A stretch of DNA of 64,000 bases from Candidatus Epulonipiscium sp. (GTDB taxonomy: Bacteria; Bacillota; Clostridia; Lachnospirales; Defluviitaleaceae). How positions within the stretch are numbered: the first letter of the stretch is position 1; each line of letters opens with the position of its first letter. Of this stretch, positions 36,833-46,611 are shown one piece after another. Where the stretch lies: the NCBI GenBank assembly GCA_012519205.1, contig JAAYQR010000004.1, forward strand, positions 1 to 64,000, given 5' to 3'. Position numbers and translations under genes: made by a program. The notes beneath the pieces were generated by a model. The model was not told the DNA's origin. It worked only from the letters and a program-made list of their open reading frames with translations, and ran no database searches.

Positions 36833-38326
36833 TTATATATTAAAAATTACCGGGAAAAATCCTATTATAAATCCTAAAACGGCTCCTAGCCAGGTTATTG
36901 CCTTTAACTCCTTATCTACAACCGATAAAATGATTTTCTCTGCATAATCCGTTTCAAATTCTATAATCCTTTCCTCAACTATATGGGGAATGTTTACCAC
37001 TTTAGTAATATCAGCGGAATGATTTATAACGAAATCCTTATAGAATTTCAATATCGACTCTTTAATTGTTTCTTCAGTGGAAGGTTGTAATCCTTCCATC
37101 CATTTAGAAATTGGCATTTGTAATATCTTTTCTAATTCCTTTGCAATAAGGTTTTTAACTAGCTGGTTTAATTCTTCTTTTTGTACCTTGTGATGTGTTT
37201 TAATCCACTTTTTAATATCATATAATATGCTAGGTTTAAATCTTTTAGCGATATCAAGGATATTCATATCTCCTTGGTAAGATAAATAATCCCTAAGTTT
37301 TGATTTGAATATATTTATGTTTTCGCCATCGCTTACATAGAAAATTATATTATCATATATTTTTTCTATTTTATCTTTTTCACTGATAAATTCAATCCTC
37401 TTTACCCAATACCCTATAGGCTTTTCTAGGATATAATTGATAAATTCTTCTATTTGCTTTATTATTTCTTTTTGATTTTCATCTTTTTCTATATATTCTC
37501 CGAGGTAATGAACGAGTTTATCATACACCCTTTTTTCATCAACAAACATAAGTCCTAATTTCCCTACATTAGCTTCAATGATGCCTACTAACAGTTTTTT
37601 GACTTTATCTTGTATTGAGGGTTTGTCCATATAACTTAATAAAATAGGCATATAGTTCGGAATTTGACTTTTAATCATATCCTTAATGCCACTACTTATG
37701 GCAGGGGGGATAATTTTAGATAAGGTTGCATCCTCTTGCCTAAGCTTATCTTTTGAACTTATTACCAGGTCAATCGCCCATTGTTTTAAGAAGTCATTTT
37801 TTATAAAGTCAATTTGTATCAGCCTATCTACATTAATATCTGCCACATTTTTATCTAATATTTTTTCTATTTGTCCTGTAATAAATTCCGCAACCCTATC
37901 CAGGGAATCTGGAGAACTAATCTTCTGTAGAATAAACCCCGCAAGGTAATCTTCTATCAGTTTTAAACTTTTTATTTTATCCTCTCCCAAGAGAAAGTCC
38001 AGCATTTCATCTATGCCTTCTTCTTTTTCTTTTAGATTGGAGAAAGTATTCGATATCCTATTATGGATACTTTCAACAGTCCTCTCCTCTATAAGAATTT
38101 TTACTATTGCATCTTCAGAAAGAAGATGTTCCCCTACGGTTACCCCTATTTTTTTTGCTATTTTGTCTTTTTCTTTAGGAATAAGTCCGGGAGTAAATGG
38201 AACTTTAATCCCTAACACCCTTTTTTCTTCGTGGGGTTTAAAAAGCATTTTTATCGCAAGCCAATTAGTAAAGTATCCTATTACACTTCCCGCAATAGGA
38301 CTAATAAAAAAGTCAAATAGATTCAT
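36833..38326 (-). CDS. DUF445 family membrane protein (YheB-like)
   Basis: A 497-residue protein of the DUF445 family. It has an N-terminal helix with the signature 'GYFTNWLAIKMLFKPHEE' (about 17-34) and 'PFTPGLIPKEKDKIA', a long soluble helical middle (about 60-470), and a C-terminal membrane helix 'LGAVLGFIIGFFPVIF'. The two ends therefore anchor the middle to the membrane. Function is unknown; Bacillus YheB is a homologue. It lies 30 bases downstream of rex and is probably co-transcribed with it. Confidence 0.88.
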   Translation of the reverse strand: MNLFDFFISPIAGSVIGYFTNWLAIKMLFKPHEEKRVLGIKVPFTPGLIPKEKDKIAKKIGVTVGEHLLSEDAIVKILIEERTVESIHNRISNTFSNLKEKEEGIDEMLDFLLGEDKIKSLKLIEDYLAGFILQKISSPDSLDRVAEFITGQIEKILDKNVADINVDRLIQIDFIKNDFLKQWAIDLVISSKDKLRQEDATLSKIIPPAISSGIKDMIKSQIPNYMPILLSYMDKPSIQDKVKKLLVGIIEANVGKLGLMFVDEKRVYDKLVHYLGEYIEKDENQKEIIKQIEEFINYILEKPIGYWVKRIEFISEKDKIEKIYDNIIFYVSDGENINIFKSKLRDYLSYQGDMNILDIAKRFKPSILYDIKKWIKTHHKVQKEELNQLVKNLIAKELEKILQMPISKWMEGLQPSTEETIKESILKFYKDFVINHSADITKVVNIPHIVEERIIEFETDYAEKIILSVVDKELKAITWLGAVLGFIIGFFPVIFNI

Positions 38327-38356
38327 AGTTTACCCTTACACTTCCATTCATTTATA

Positions 38357-39016
38357 CTATTTTTTTGATTCTGCTTCCTTTCTAAGCATCCTTCTATTAA
38401 TTTTATAAGATAAAGTCATTAGACTATCGGATAAATGCACATCCTCTACTATGACATCAGGAGAAACTTCAATATCAACCGGTGAAAAGTTCCAGAGTCC
38501 TTTAATTCCCCATTTTGTTAAATCCTCTGCAACCTTTCTCACTCTTGTCTTTGGCAAAGTCAAATAAGCCACATCGATTTCATTTTCCTTAATAAAAGAT
38601 TCCATTTCATCTATATCTCTTACCTCTATCCCTCTTATGGTCATCCCAATTAATCTTGGGTTAACATCAAATAAACCTTTAAGAATAAAGCCTCTTTGCT
38701 CGAACTTTATATAGTTTGCTAAAGCTTGTCCTAGATTACCTACTCCAACAATAATAACCTTATATGTATTGTTAATCCCTAATATTTTGGCAATCTCCTC
38801 GTATAAATATTCCACATTATAACCATATCCTTGTTGTCCGAAACCTCCAAAGTTGTTTAAGTCTTGACGAATTTGTGAGGCTGTAACCCCCATTCGTATA
38901 CTAAGTTCCTTAGATGAAATCCGAGTAATATCATTTTCAAGGAGTTCCCCTAAATATCTATAATACCTTGGTAATCGCTTAATAACCGCTATTGAAATTC
39001 TTCTATTTTCGCTCAA
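38357..39016 (-). CDS. rex: redox-sensing transcriptional repressor Rex
   Basis: A 219-residue repressor that reads the NADH/NAD+ ratio and controls fermentation genes. The N-terminal winged helix shows 'RISSKELSIRMGVTASQIRQ' (about 32-51) and 'FGGFGQQGYGYN'. The Rossmann domain has 'VGVGNLGQAL' (about 91-100). The length is typical. It is divergent from the ABC-F gene, an arrangement also seen in Bacillus (ydiF/ydiH). Target sites for Rex were not clearly found in the window. Confidence 0.96.
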   Translation of the reverse strand: MSENRRISIAVIKRLPRYYRYLGELLENDITRISSKELSIRMGVTASQIRQDLNNFGGFGQQGYGYNVEYLYEEIAKILGINNTYKVIIVGVGNLGQALANYIKFEQRGFILKGLFDVNPRLIGMTIRGIEVRDIDEMESFIKENEIDVAYLTLPKTRVRKVAEDLTKWGIKGLWNFSPVDIEVSPDVIVEDVHLSDSLMTLSYKINRRMLRKEAESKK

Positions 39017-39051
39017 TCCCTATTCTCTCCCTTCAACAAAACTATGTCTAA

Positions 39052-39081
39052 AGTATAACATTCTTATAAAAAATATGTCAA
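39052..39081 (-). promoter_or_regulatory. sigma-A promoter of rex
   Basis: On the minus strand TTGACA (39081-39076), an 18-base spacer and TATACT (39057-39052) stand 36 bases upstream of the rex start. No Rex operator palindrome overlaps it by eye. Confidence 0.7.
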
Positions 39082-39189
39082 TCATACCTTTCTTTAATAT
39101 GTATTTTTTGATATCATATTAAATATTATAGGTTTATATTTTAAAAACCTTACACTTTTATCCATATGTTAATAAATTGAGGTGTCAAT

Positions 39190-41097
39190 ATGATTCTAGC
39201 ATGCAAAAATATAAATAAATCCTTTGGAACAGATATAATTCTTAAGGATATTACTTTTCAAATAGAAGAAAAAGAAAAAGTTGCTCTTGTAGGAATTAAT
39301 GGTGCCGGAAAGTCCACACTATTTAAAATACTGGCCGGTGAAATCTCCTATGATAGCGGTGAAATTTTTAAGCCTAAAGAGGTATCCTTAGGATATCTTT
39401 CTCAAAATATGGAGATAAATACTAATAATAATATTTTTGATGAGATGCTTTTAGTTTTTCAAGATCTCATTGAAATGGAAGCAAACCTTCGTCTCCTTGA
39501 AAAAGAAATGAGTACCCATGGAAATGATACCCTAACTAACCTCATGAATCAATATTCTACCCTACAACATCAATTTGAAGAAAAAAACGGCTATAGCTTC
39601 AAAAGCCAAATCAGAGGCGTGTTAAAGGGATTAGGTTTTAGGGAAGAACAATTTACACAACCTGTATCTATCTTATCCGGTGGGGAAAAAACCCGGATTG
39701 CCTTAGCAAGAATATTATTATCTTCCCCGTCAGTTTTACTTTTGGATGAACCTACTAACCATCTTGATATCAATGCTATTGAGTGGCTGGAAGACTTTCT
39801 TAAAAGTTACCCCGGAACTGCTATTATAATATCCCATGATAGGTATTTCTTAGATAGAATCACGACAAAGGTTATTGAAATCGAAAACAATAATGCATCG
39901 GTCTATAACGGTAATTACTCCTTTTATGCAAAACACAAGATGATTAATCGCGAAATACAACTTAATCAATACCTAAATCAACAAAAAGAAATTAAACGTC
40001 AAGAAGAAGTAATTCAAACCCTTCGTTCTTTTAACCGTGAAAAGTCAATAAAAAGGGCCAGAAGCCGCGAAAAAGCTTTAGAAAAAATCGATAAAATAGA
40101 AAAACCAGAGGCACTTCCTTCTTCTATGACACTTAATCTAGAGCCTAAAATTCAAAGTGGCAATGATATTGTTCATGTAGAAAATCTATCTAAGGCTTAT
40201 AATAGCAAAAAACTTTTTGAAAATGTATCCTTTGATTTAAAAAAAGGTGAAAAAGTAGCGCTTATAGGACCTAATGGAGCAGGAAAGACAACGCTTTTTA
40301 GAATCATTTTAAATCAAACTAACTGCGATGATGGTTCTTTTAATCTAGGTGCTAATGTAAAAATCGGCTATTACGATCAGGAACATCAAAATATTTCCTG
40401 TAACAAAACTATTATTGACGAAATTTCAGATTCCTATCCAACATTAACCCATGGAGAAATTAGAAATGTTTTAGCTGCATTTTTATTTAAGGGCGACGAG
40501 GTTTTCAAAAAAATTTCTACCTTAAGTGGCGGGGAAAAAGGGCGGGTATCTTTAGCTAAAATTATGCTTTCAGAAGGGAATTTTCTACTCCTTGATGAAC
40601 CAACAAACCACCTGGATTTATTATCTAAAGAAGTCCTTGAGGATGCCATAAATAGTTATAGGGGTACTGTACTTTATATATCCCACGATAGATATTTTAT
40701 CAATAGGACAGCTACTAGAATACTAGAGCTTAATCCTAGGGGAATCAAGGAATACCTTGGAAATTACGATTACTATATTGAAAAAAGGACTCAACTTAAA
40801 CCTAATACCTCTAATGATACAACATCACAAAATAAAAAGCCCTCTTCGATAAAAGAAGATTGGCTTAGAAAAAAAGAAGAACAGACCAATCTACGAAGAC
40901 TCCAATCTCAAATCGAAGATATTGAAAATCAAATTCATGAAATAGAATATCAAATAAAAGAATGTGATAAAAAGCTAAATCTTGAGGATATATACACCAA
41001 TCCTGAAAAATCTACATCTATATATGAACAAAAGCTAAAATTAGAAGCACAACTGGAAAACCTATATTTGGAATGGGAAAATTTAAATCATCTATGA
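39190..41097 (+). CDS. ABC-F type ATPase (ribosome-associated, YdiF/Uup-like)
   Basis: A 635-residue soluble protein with two ABC domains in tandem and no membrane helices. Walker A motifs are GINGAGKST (about 35-43) and GPNGAGKTT (about 357-365); signatures are LSGGEKTR and LSGGEKGR; Walker B is 'LLLDEPTNHLD' twice. A linker helix (about 245-310) and a C-terminal coiled coil (about 555-635) complete the ABC-F plan. Such proteins act on ribosomes in translation factor or resistance roles; the linker does not mark it as a known resistance type. GAGGTG lies 5 bases before the ATG. Divergent from rex. Confidence 0.92.
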   Translation: MILACKNINKSFGTDIILKDITFQIEEKEKVALVGINGAGKSTLFKILAGEISYDSGEIFKPKEVSLGYLSQNMEINTNNNIFDEMLLVFQDLIEMEANLRLLEKEMSTHGNDTLTNLMNQYSTLQHQFEEKNGYSFKSQIRGVLKGLGFREEQFTQPVSILSGGEKTRIALARILLSSPSVLLLDEPTNHLDINAIEWLEDFLKSYPGTAIIISHDRYFLDRITTKVIEIENNNASVYNGNYSFYAKHKMINREIQLNQYLNQQKEIKRQEEVIQTLRSFNREKSIKRARSREKALEKIDKIEKPEALPSSMTLNLEPKIQSGNDIVHVENLSKAYNSKKLFENVSFDLKKGEKVALIGPNGAGKTTLFRIILNQTNCDDGSFNLGANVKIGYYDQEHQNISCNKTIIDEISDSYPTLTHGEIRNVLAAFLFKGDEVFKKISTLSGGEKGRVSLAKIMLSEGNFLLLDEPTNHLDLLSKEVLEDAINSYRGTVLYISHDRYFINRTATRILELNPRGIKEYLGNYDYYIEKRTQLKPNTSNDTTSQNKKPSSIKEDWLRKKEEQTNLRRLQSQIEDIENQIHEIEYQIKECDKKLNLEDIYTNPEKSTSIYEQKLKLEAQLENLYLEWENLNHL

Positions 41098-41134
41098 AAG
41101 AATGCAGATTCTTACTCTGCATTCTTTCATAGAT
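41090..41134. terminator. bidirectional terminator, 18-bp perfect stem
   Basis: ATCTATGAAAGAATGCAG (41090-41107) pairs perfectly with CTGCATTCTTTCATAGAT (41117-41134). It includes the stop of the ABC-F gene and the last codons of the convergent response regulator gene. Confidence 0.85.
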
Positions 41135-41873
41135 TTTGATCACATTTATCTTTTATAAAATCAGAATAACTTTCTCCTGTATATTTCTTAAAACATTTTC
41201 CAAAATAATTAGGGTCTGGTATTCCTACCATCTTAGCAGTTATATACATTAAGCTACCTTTTTTTGCATATTCCATTGCTTTTTCTATCCGACATTTTAA
41301 AAGATAATCACTAAGATTCATTCCTGATTCAACTTTAAATAGCCTACTTAAATAACTAGGGTTAAAGCCGAAAACTTGGGCTATGGATGTTAAATTTAAA
41401 TCTGCTTTAATATAATTTTTATTTATGTATTCTTTTATTTTATGGGTGGTATTACTTTCTTGATATGTAATTTCATTTTCCCGCTCTTTCCTTGGCTCTG
41501 TTTCTAATCTGTTTATTATTCTATGTAAGGTTTCTTGTATTTCAGTTCTGACAATGGGCTTTAAGAGATAATCACATACTCCTACTCCTATGCATTCTCT
41601 CGCATAATCAAAGTCTCCAAAAGCAGTTAAAATAATAACCTTCAAATTTGGATACTGATTAATTGCAAGTTTTGAAAACTCAATACCATCCATAAATGGC
41701 ATTTTGATGTCCACAAAAGCTATATCTGGTTGTACTTCATCAATGATATTAATGGCCTCAATACCACTAGCCGCTTCCCCAGCTACTTCTAGTCCAAGTT
41801 CTTCCCAATCTATAAGCCTTTTTAGGAGATTCCTAATTGCTCTTTCATCATCTATTATCATTACCTTATACAT
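41127..41873 (-). CDS. AraC-type response regulator, YesN-like
   Basis: A 248-residue regulator: receiver domain with acidic pocket D9/D10 and phospho-acceptor Asp55 ('FVDIKMPFMDG'), and a C-terminal AraC helix-turn-helix pair (about 145-245, 'NLTSIAQVFGFNPSYLSRLF'). It pairs with the histidine kinase 41885-43618 eleven bases upstream. The pair is the YesMN type that controls carbohydrate uptake; the target is very likely the neighbouring sugar transporter and GH3 operon. Confidence 0.92.
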   Translation of the reverse strand: MYKVMIIDDERAIRNLLKRLIDWEELGLEVAGEAASGIEAINIIDEVQPDIAFVDIKMPFMDGIEFSKLAINQYPNLKVIILTAFGDFDYARECIGVGVCDYLLKPIVRTEIQETLHRIINRLETEPRKERENEITYQESNTTHKIKEYINKNYIKADLNLTSIAQVFGFNPSYLSRLFKVESGMNLSDYLLKCRIEKAMEYAKKGSLMYITAKMVGIPDPNYFGKCFKKYTGESYSDFIKDKCDQNL

Positions 41874-41884
41874 TATACCCTCCC

Positions 41885-43618
41885 TTATATGGGGATTTTA
41901 ATATCAACTTCACAGTATACCCCTTCTTCGCTTCTAATATCGAAAACATCCTCAATACTATAATAATATCCTATCCTATCCATTGTTCTCTTAAAGCCGA
42001 AGCTTTTTTTATTATTTCCCTTTATCATTGTTGATATTTGTTCCTTATCCATACCTATTCCACTGTCATAAACAGTAATATGAACCTTTTTATCCTTTTT
42101 ATAAACAGATATCTTTATAATTCCCTTTTCTCCTTTTGGTCTTATTCCATGATATAGGCTATTTTCTACTAGGGGTTGTAGTATTAATTTCGGTACCCTA
42201 ATATCTAGCAATTCTTCTTGTAAATCATATATATCTTCGAACACCCCTTCATATCTTAAGTTTTGAAGTTTTAGGTAGTTCTTTACAATGGCTATTTCAT
42301 CCCTTAGGGTGATTTCTTTGCTACCCTTACTTAAAAATTTTCTATAGAAATTTCCCAAGGTTTCAATAGCATCATAAACTTCATTATCATTATTTTGTAT
42401 AGCTAGATCTGCTATGGTACCTAGGGTATTATATAAGAAATGAGGTTTTATCTGTTCTTGTAAAACTTCTAATTCGGCTCTTTGCTTTGCCTTTTCATTT
42501 TCTAATAATTCTTCAACCAATCGATTAATTTCGACCAATTTATTATCATTAATTTTTTTTAGGTATTTCATTGGGTTATCAGATAATAGTGTGCTTTCCT
42601 TTTTAGACCACCCGAAATTTGATATATCTATATATTGTACAAGTTTTTCAATGGGTTTAATAATATATACAGAAATAAAAACTCCAATAATAACTAAACA
42701 TACTATGGTTAAGGCTATAATAATTGTTATTATCATAATTCCCTGGGGAGAAATATATTTGCTAATATAAAGATTTTCAATCTTAGCTATAATAAAGGGG
42801 GTATCCGGAACATTATAATAGGATAATACTTTGGAATTAATTAATCCTTGTATTGCCACCTGTTTAAACTTTTCGTCGCCTATTTTTACTTGATAGGAAA
42901 ATTCTTCTATCTTCTCTCCAAATAGGATGTTAGCATCTTTATCATAGTAACAAAAACCCTTATCATTATTTATCATATCTTTATATGTATTTTCAAGTAT
43001 ATTCGTAGTTAAGTTAATGACTATCAACCCTATGGGTTTTTGAGTATCCATATCATTAATGACCCGTACAAAAGATATAATAGGAGTCCCAGTTCTTGTT
43101 GAAAATGCCCCATCTCCATTAATTTTTATGACATAAGAACCTGCTTTTTCAAATATTTCTTCACGCCATTTTTCACTGTTAATAATTTTTTTATCTACAT
43201 AGGTAACTTCCCTACCAATATCTATATAATCCTCATCTAATCTAAATATATACACAGAAGATATGTAATTAAAGGTATTACTAATATCATATATAGATGT
43301 AATAGCATTTTGGGGTAATCTGCTATTTTTATCTTTATTACTCTTTAAATAATCCACCACATTTTTATTAGTCATAATAAGTTTACTCATTGAGCTTATT
43401 GCTCCTAACTCGATATTAAGGTTATTCCCGATAGAAACCATTGAGTTATAATTATTATCCATCATATATTCAATCATATTCTTCCTAATGAAAACAGAAT
43501 ATATCAAAAAGAATATAGTGATATAGGAGACAATTAACATTAGGAATAAGAATCTTACTTTTTCTTTTAACCTTTTTGAGTAAAACCATTCTTTAATTTT
43601 TTTTATCATATTTCCCAT
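41885..43618 (-). CDS. sensor histidine kinase, YesM-like
   Basis: A 577-residue membrane kinase. Two membrane helices (about 21-43 and 280-305) flank an extracytoplasmic Cache-like sensing region. After a HAMP-like stretch the His_kinase motif 'KPHFLYNTLG' (about 390) carries the phosphorylated histidine, and the HATPase N-box 'LVENSLYHGI' and 'GIGMDKEQI' follow. It should sense an extracellular sugar or the transporter and phosphorylate the response regulator downstream. Either ATG 43618 or the in-frame ATG three codons later may be the start; the ribosome binding site is weak. Confidence 0.9.
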   Translation of the reverse strand: MGNMIKKIKEWFYSKRLKEKVRFLFLMLIVSYITIFFLIYSVFIRKNMIEYMMDNNYNSMVSIGNNLNIELGAISSMSKLIMTNKNVVDYLKSNKDKNSRLPQNAITSIYDISNTFNYISSVYIFRLDEDYIDIGREVTYVDKKIINSEKWREEIFEKAGSYVIKINGDGAFSTRTGTPIISFVRVINDMDTQKPIGLIVINLTTNILENTYKDMINNDKGFCYYDKDANILFGEKIEEFSYQVKIGDEKFKQVAIQGLINSKVLSYYNVPDTPFIIAKIENLYISKYISPQGIMIITIIIALTIVCLVIIGVFISVYIIKPIEKLVQYIDISNFGWSKKESTLLSDNPMKYLKKINDNKLVEINRLVEELLENEKAKQRAELEVLQEQIKPHFLYNTLGTIADLAIQNNDNEVYDAIETLGNFYRKFLSKGSKEITLRDEIAIVKNYLKLQNLRYEGVFEDIYDLQEELLDIRVPKLILQPLVENSLYHGIRPKGEKGIIKISVYKKDKKVHITVYDSGIGMDKEQISTMIKGNNKKSFGFKRTMDRIGYYYSIEDVFDIRSEEGVYCEVDIKIPI

Positions 43619-43645
43619 GGTTTCTATCGGATACCTTTCTAAATA

Positions 43646-45754
43646 TTATAGGGTGATGGGTATACTAATAGATTTTTTCCCTGTTAATTCTTCACTTCTT
43701 TCATCGACCCCTGAAGTTCCTACATAAAGAATAAAGTTTTTACTATCTAAGATTTTCTCTCCTGCATCATTGACTGCCTTTAAAGAATCAAAAGGAATAG
43801 ATATGGTAATCTTTTTGCTTTCATTAGGATTTAAAAAAACTCTAGAAAATCCACATAAACTTGTATTCCTAACTGCATATTGTGATTCTTCATCTTTTAT
43901 ATAAACTTGTACTACATCTTCTGTTGCTATCGTTTCTTTATTTTCCAATGAAATTTCAACTTTTATATCTTTTTCAATCTCAACTACTTCTAGAAGCTCT
44001 GCACCGGTGCATACTATTTCCCCGTAGGTTAACCCATATCCAAAAGGGTATAACGGCTTTTCTTCAATATATCGATAAGTACGATTCTTCATGGAATAAT
44101 CTGTAAAGGATGGCATATTATCGAGGGTTTTATAAAATGTAATGGGAAGTTTTCCAGAAGGAGAAGTCTTTCCAAATAAGATATCTGCTACAGCCTTGCC
44201 TCCCCTTGCTCCCGGATACCAAGCCAGTAGTATTCCACTGCAGTTTTGATGAGCATAACTTAAATTAATGGCGCTTCCTGCTATAAGGCTAAGGATAACT
44301 GGTTTACCCACTGCTACTATTCTTTCTAATAGCATTTTCTGCACTTCCGGTAATTCTAAATCCTTTTTATCCCCTGAGCCATAATTATTGCCCTCGTCTA
44401 TTTCCTCCCCTTCTATTGTTTCGTCAAGACCAAGACATAAAATTACAACATCACTATGTTCTGCTACAGTTACTGCTTCCATAAGTCTATCATGGGATTG
44501 GGCTAAATTTTCAGTCCTATCCTTAACCAGTTCACATCCCTTTGAATATAATACACGAATATCTTCTCCTACCTCGTCTTGAATTCCTTCAAGTAAAGTA
44601 ATATATCTTGAGGATGTTCCATAATAATTACCCTTAAGAGCAAGCCTACTATTGGCATTAGGACCGATAACTCCTATGGTCTTAACTTTACTTTTATCAA
44701 TAGGTAAAATATCATCATTCTTTAATAATACTATACTTTTTCTTGCTGCTTCAATAGCAATCTCTATATGTTCTTTAGATTCTACTACCTCATAAGGAAT
44801 ATTATCAAATTCACTACCTTCAAAAAGGCCTAATTTGAACCTAGTTGCAAATAATCTTTCCGCAGCCCTTGTGATATGTTCTTCTGTTATTAATCCTTCG
44901 CCTAAAGCTTGTAATAGTACCAAATACATATTACCACAATTTAAATCACAACCTGAATCAATGGCCAAGGCTACTGATTCTTGTGGAGTGCTAGTTACCA
45001 TATGATACATATGAAAATCTTTAATTGCCCAGCAATCAGATACCACATGGCCTTCAAATTCCCATTTTTCTCTTAAAATATCTCGAAGAAGGGTATAACT
45101 TCCACAGCAAGGTTCTCCATTAGTTCTATTATAAGCTCCCATAACTGATTCAACTTTGCCTTCTTTTACACAGGCTTCAAAAGCAGGTAAATATGTTTCC
45201 CATAAATCTTTTTGGTTTGTTTCAGCATTAAATTCATGGCGTAAATCCTCTGGGCCACTATGGACAGCAAAGTGTTTTGCACAAGCTGCCGATTTCATTA
45301 CTTCCTTATCTCCTTGCAAGCCCTTTATAAAAGCTACCCCTAGTCTAGAAGATAAAAATGGATCTTCACCATAAGTTTCATGTCCCCTTCCCCACCTAGG
45401 ATCTCTAAATATATTTACATTTGGGGACCAAAATGTTAACCCTTTATATATATCTCTATCTTCGTGCTTTGTGCTTTCATTATATTTTGCTCTTCCTTCT
45501 TCGGCTATAATATCGGCAATCTTTTTTAAAAATTCTTCATCAAACATAGCCGCTAATCCAATTGCCTGAGGAAAACTAGTAGCTGTCCCAGCCCTAGCAA
45601 CACCATGCAGTGCCTCATTCCACCAATTATAAGCAGGAATATTAAGTCTTTTAATTGCTGGTGAATTATAAGTAAGTTGACTTGCCTTTTCTTCTAGGGT
45701 CATTTGTGATACCAATTTTTTTGCTTTTTCCATATAAGAATTGTTAAGTTTCAT
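43646..45754 (-). CDS. family 3 glycoside hydrolase (beta-xylosidase/beta-glucosidase type)
   Basis: A 702-residue cytoplasmic enzyme (no signal peptide). The GH3 N-terminal barrel shows 'RDPRWGRGHETYGEDP' (about 118-133) and the nucleophile region 'GHVVSDCWAIKDF' (Asp about 240). The C-terminal domain has the GH3 second fold and a fibronectin-III-like tail (about 600-700, 'EDVVQVYIKD'). Overall it looks like BxlB/Xyl3A beta-xylosidases, though beta-glucosidase activity is possible. It follows the sugar permeases in the same operon, so imported oligosaccharides are probably split here. Confidence 0.92.
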   Translation of the reverse strand: MKLNNSYMEKAKKLVSQMTLEEKASQLTYNSPAIKRLNIPAYNWWNEALHGVARAGTATSFPQAIGLAAMFDEEFLKKIADIIAEEGRAKYNESTKHEDRDIYKGLTFWSPNVNIFRDPRWGRGHETYGEDPFLSSRLGVAFIKGLQGDKEVMKSAACAKHFAVHSGPEDLRHEFNAETNQKDLWETYLPAFEACVKEGKVESVMGAYNRTNGEPCCGSYTLLRDILREKWEFEGHVVSDCWAIKDFHMYHMVTSTPQESVALAIDSGCDLNCGNMYLVLLQALGEGLITEEHITRAAERLFATRFKLGLFEGSEFDNIPYEVVESKEHIEIAIEAARKSIVLLKNDDILPIDKSKVKTIGVIGPNANSRLALKGNYYGTSSRYITLLEGIQDEVGEDIRVLYSKGCELVKDRTENLAQSHDRLMEAVTVAEHSDVVILCLGLDETIEGEEIDEGNNYGSGDKKDLELPEVQKMLLERIVAVGKPVILSLIAGSAINLSYAHQNCSGILLAWYPGARGGKAVADILFGKTSPSGKLPITFYKTLDNMPSFTDYSMKNRTYRYIEEKPLYPFGYGLTYGEIVCTGAELLEVVEIEKDIKVEISLENKETIATEDVVQVYIKDEESQYAVRNTSLCGFSRVFLNPNESKKITISIPFDSLKAVNDAGEKILDSKNFILYVGTSGVDERSEELTGKKSISIPITL

Positions 45755-45771
45755 TACATACCTCCTTATGT

Positions 45772-46611
45772 TTATCCTTTAATAGCCCCTGCCATTAAAC
45801 TTTCTTGAATTTTTCTGCTGGCAAACATATATACAATCAAGGTTGGGAAAGTGGCAATAACAAGAGCTGCCCCTATGGGCCCCCATGCAGTTGTATAGGC
45901 CCCTGATAGGGTTTGAATACCTACAGATAAGGTTCTATATCTTGATTCACTAATAAAAATAACAGCAAACATAAGCTCATTCCATGCTTGTAGAAAAGTA
46001 AAAATAGCTATGGTAGAAAGTGCTGGCTTCATAAGGGGTAATATAATTCTAAAGAAAATCCCATACACTCCGCTTCCATCAATACAAGCTGCTTCCTCCA
46101 ATTCTTTAGGGATACCCGAAATAAATCCATTGCAAATCATAATTGCCATAGCAAGGGCAAATGCAGTATAAGGTATAATTAATGCTTGATAGGAATTGGT
46201 CATTTTTAAATTACGTAAAATTATAAATATAGGTAAAAGAGATGCATGGATTGGAACTGTAAGTCCTAGCATAAAAATGCTATTTAAAGCATTTCTCCCC
46301 TTCCATTCAAGCCTTGTTAAAGCATAAGATGCCATTAATGAAATCACTGTTGTTAATACAATTGTTATGGCTGTAACTATAAAGCTGTTTAAAAAATACA
46401 GTCCCATATTACCAGTTGTTAATGCAGCCCTATAGTTAGACCACAACCATTCCCTAGGTAGCCCTATAACATTTTGCCCAAAGATTTCTCTGTTGCTTTT
46501 TAGGGAAAATGTCAACATCCAATAAAGAGGAAATAGATTTATTAAGGTCCATATAATTAATACAGAATATGTTATAACCTTTCCTATATCTGAACTTCGT
46601 GACTTTTTCAT
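45772..46611 (-). CDS. carbohydrate ABC transporter permease (MalG type)
   Basis: A 279-residue inner-membrane permease with six helices. The EAA loop is 'EELEEAACIDGSGVYGIFFRIILPL' in kind (near residue 170-195). It forms the channel with the MalF-type permease encoded immediately upstream (the genes abut, stop directly before start). No ATPase gene is present here; MsmK-type ATPases are usually encoded elsewhere and shared. Confidence 0.92.
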   Translation of the reverse strand: MKKSRSSDIGKVITYSVLIIWTLINLFPLYWMLTFSLKSNREIFGQNVIGLPREWLWSNYRAALTTGNMGLYFLNSFIVTAITIVLTTVISLMASYALTRLEWKGRNALNSIFMLGLTVPIHASLLPIFIILRNLKMTNSYQALIIPYTAFALAMAIMICNGFISGIPKELEEAACIDGSGVYGIFFRIILPLMKPALSTIAIFTFLQAWNELMFAVIFISESRYRTLSVGIQTLSGAYTTAWGPIGAALVIATFPTLIVYMFASRKIQESLMAGAIKG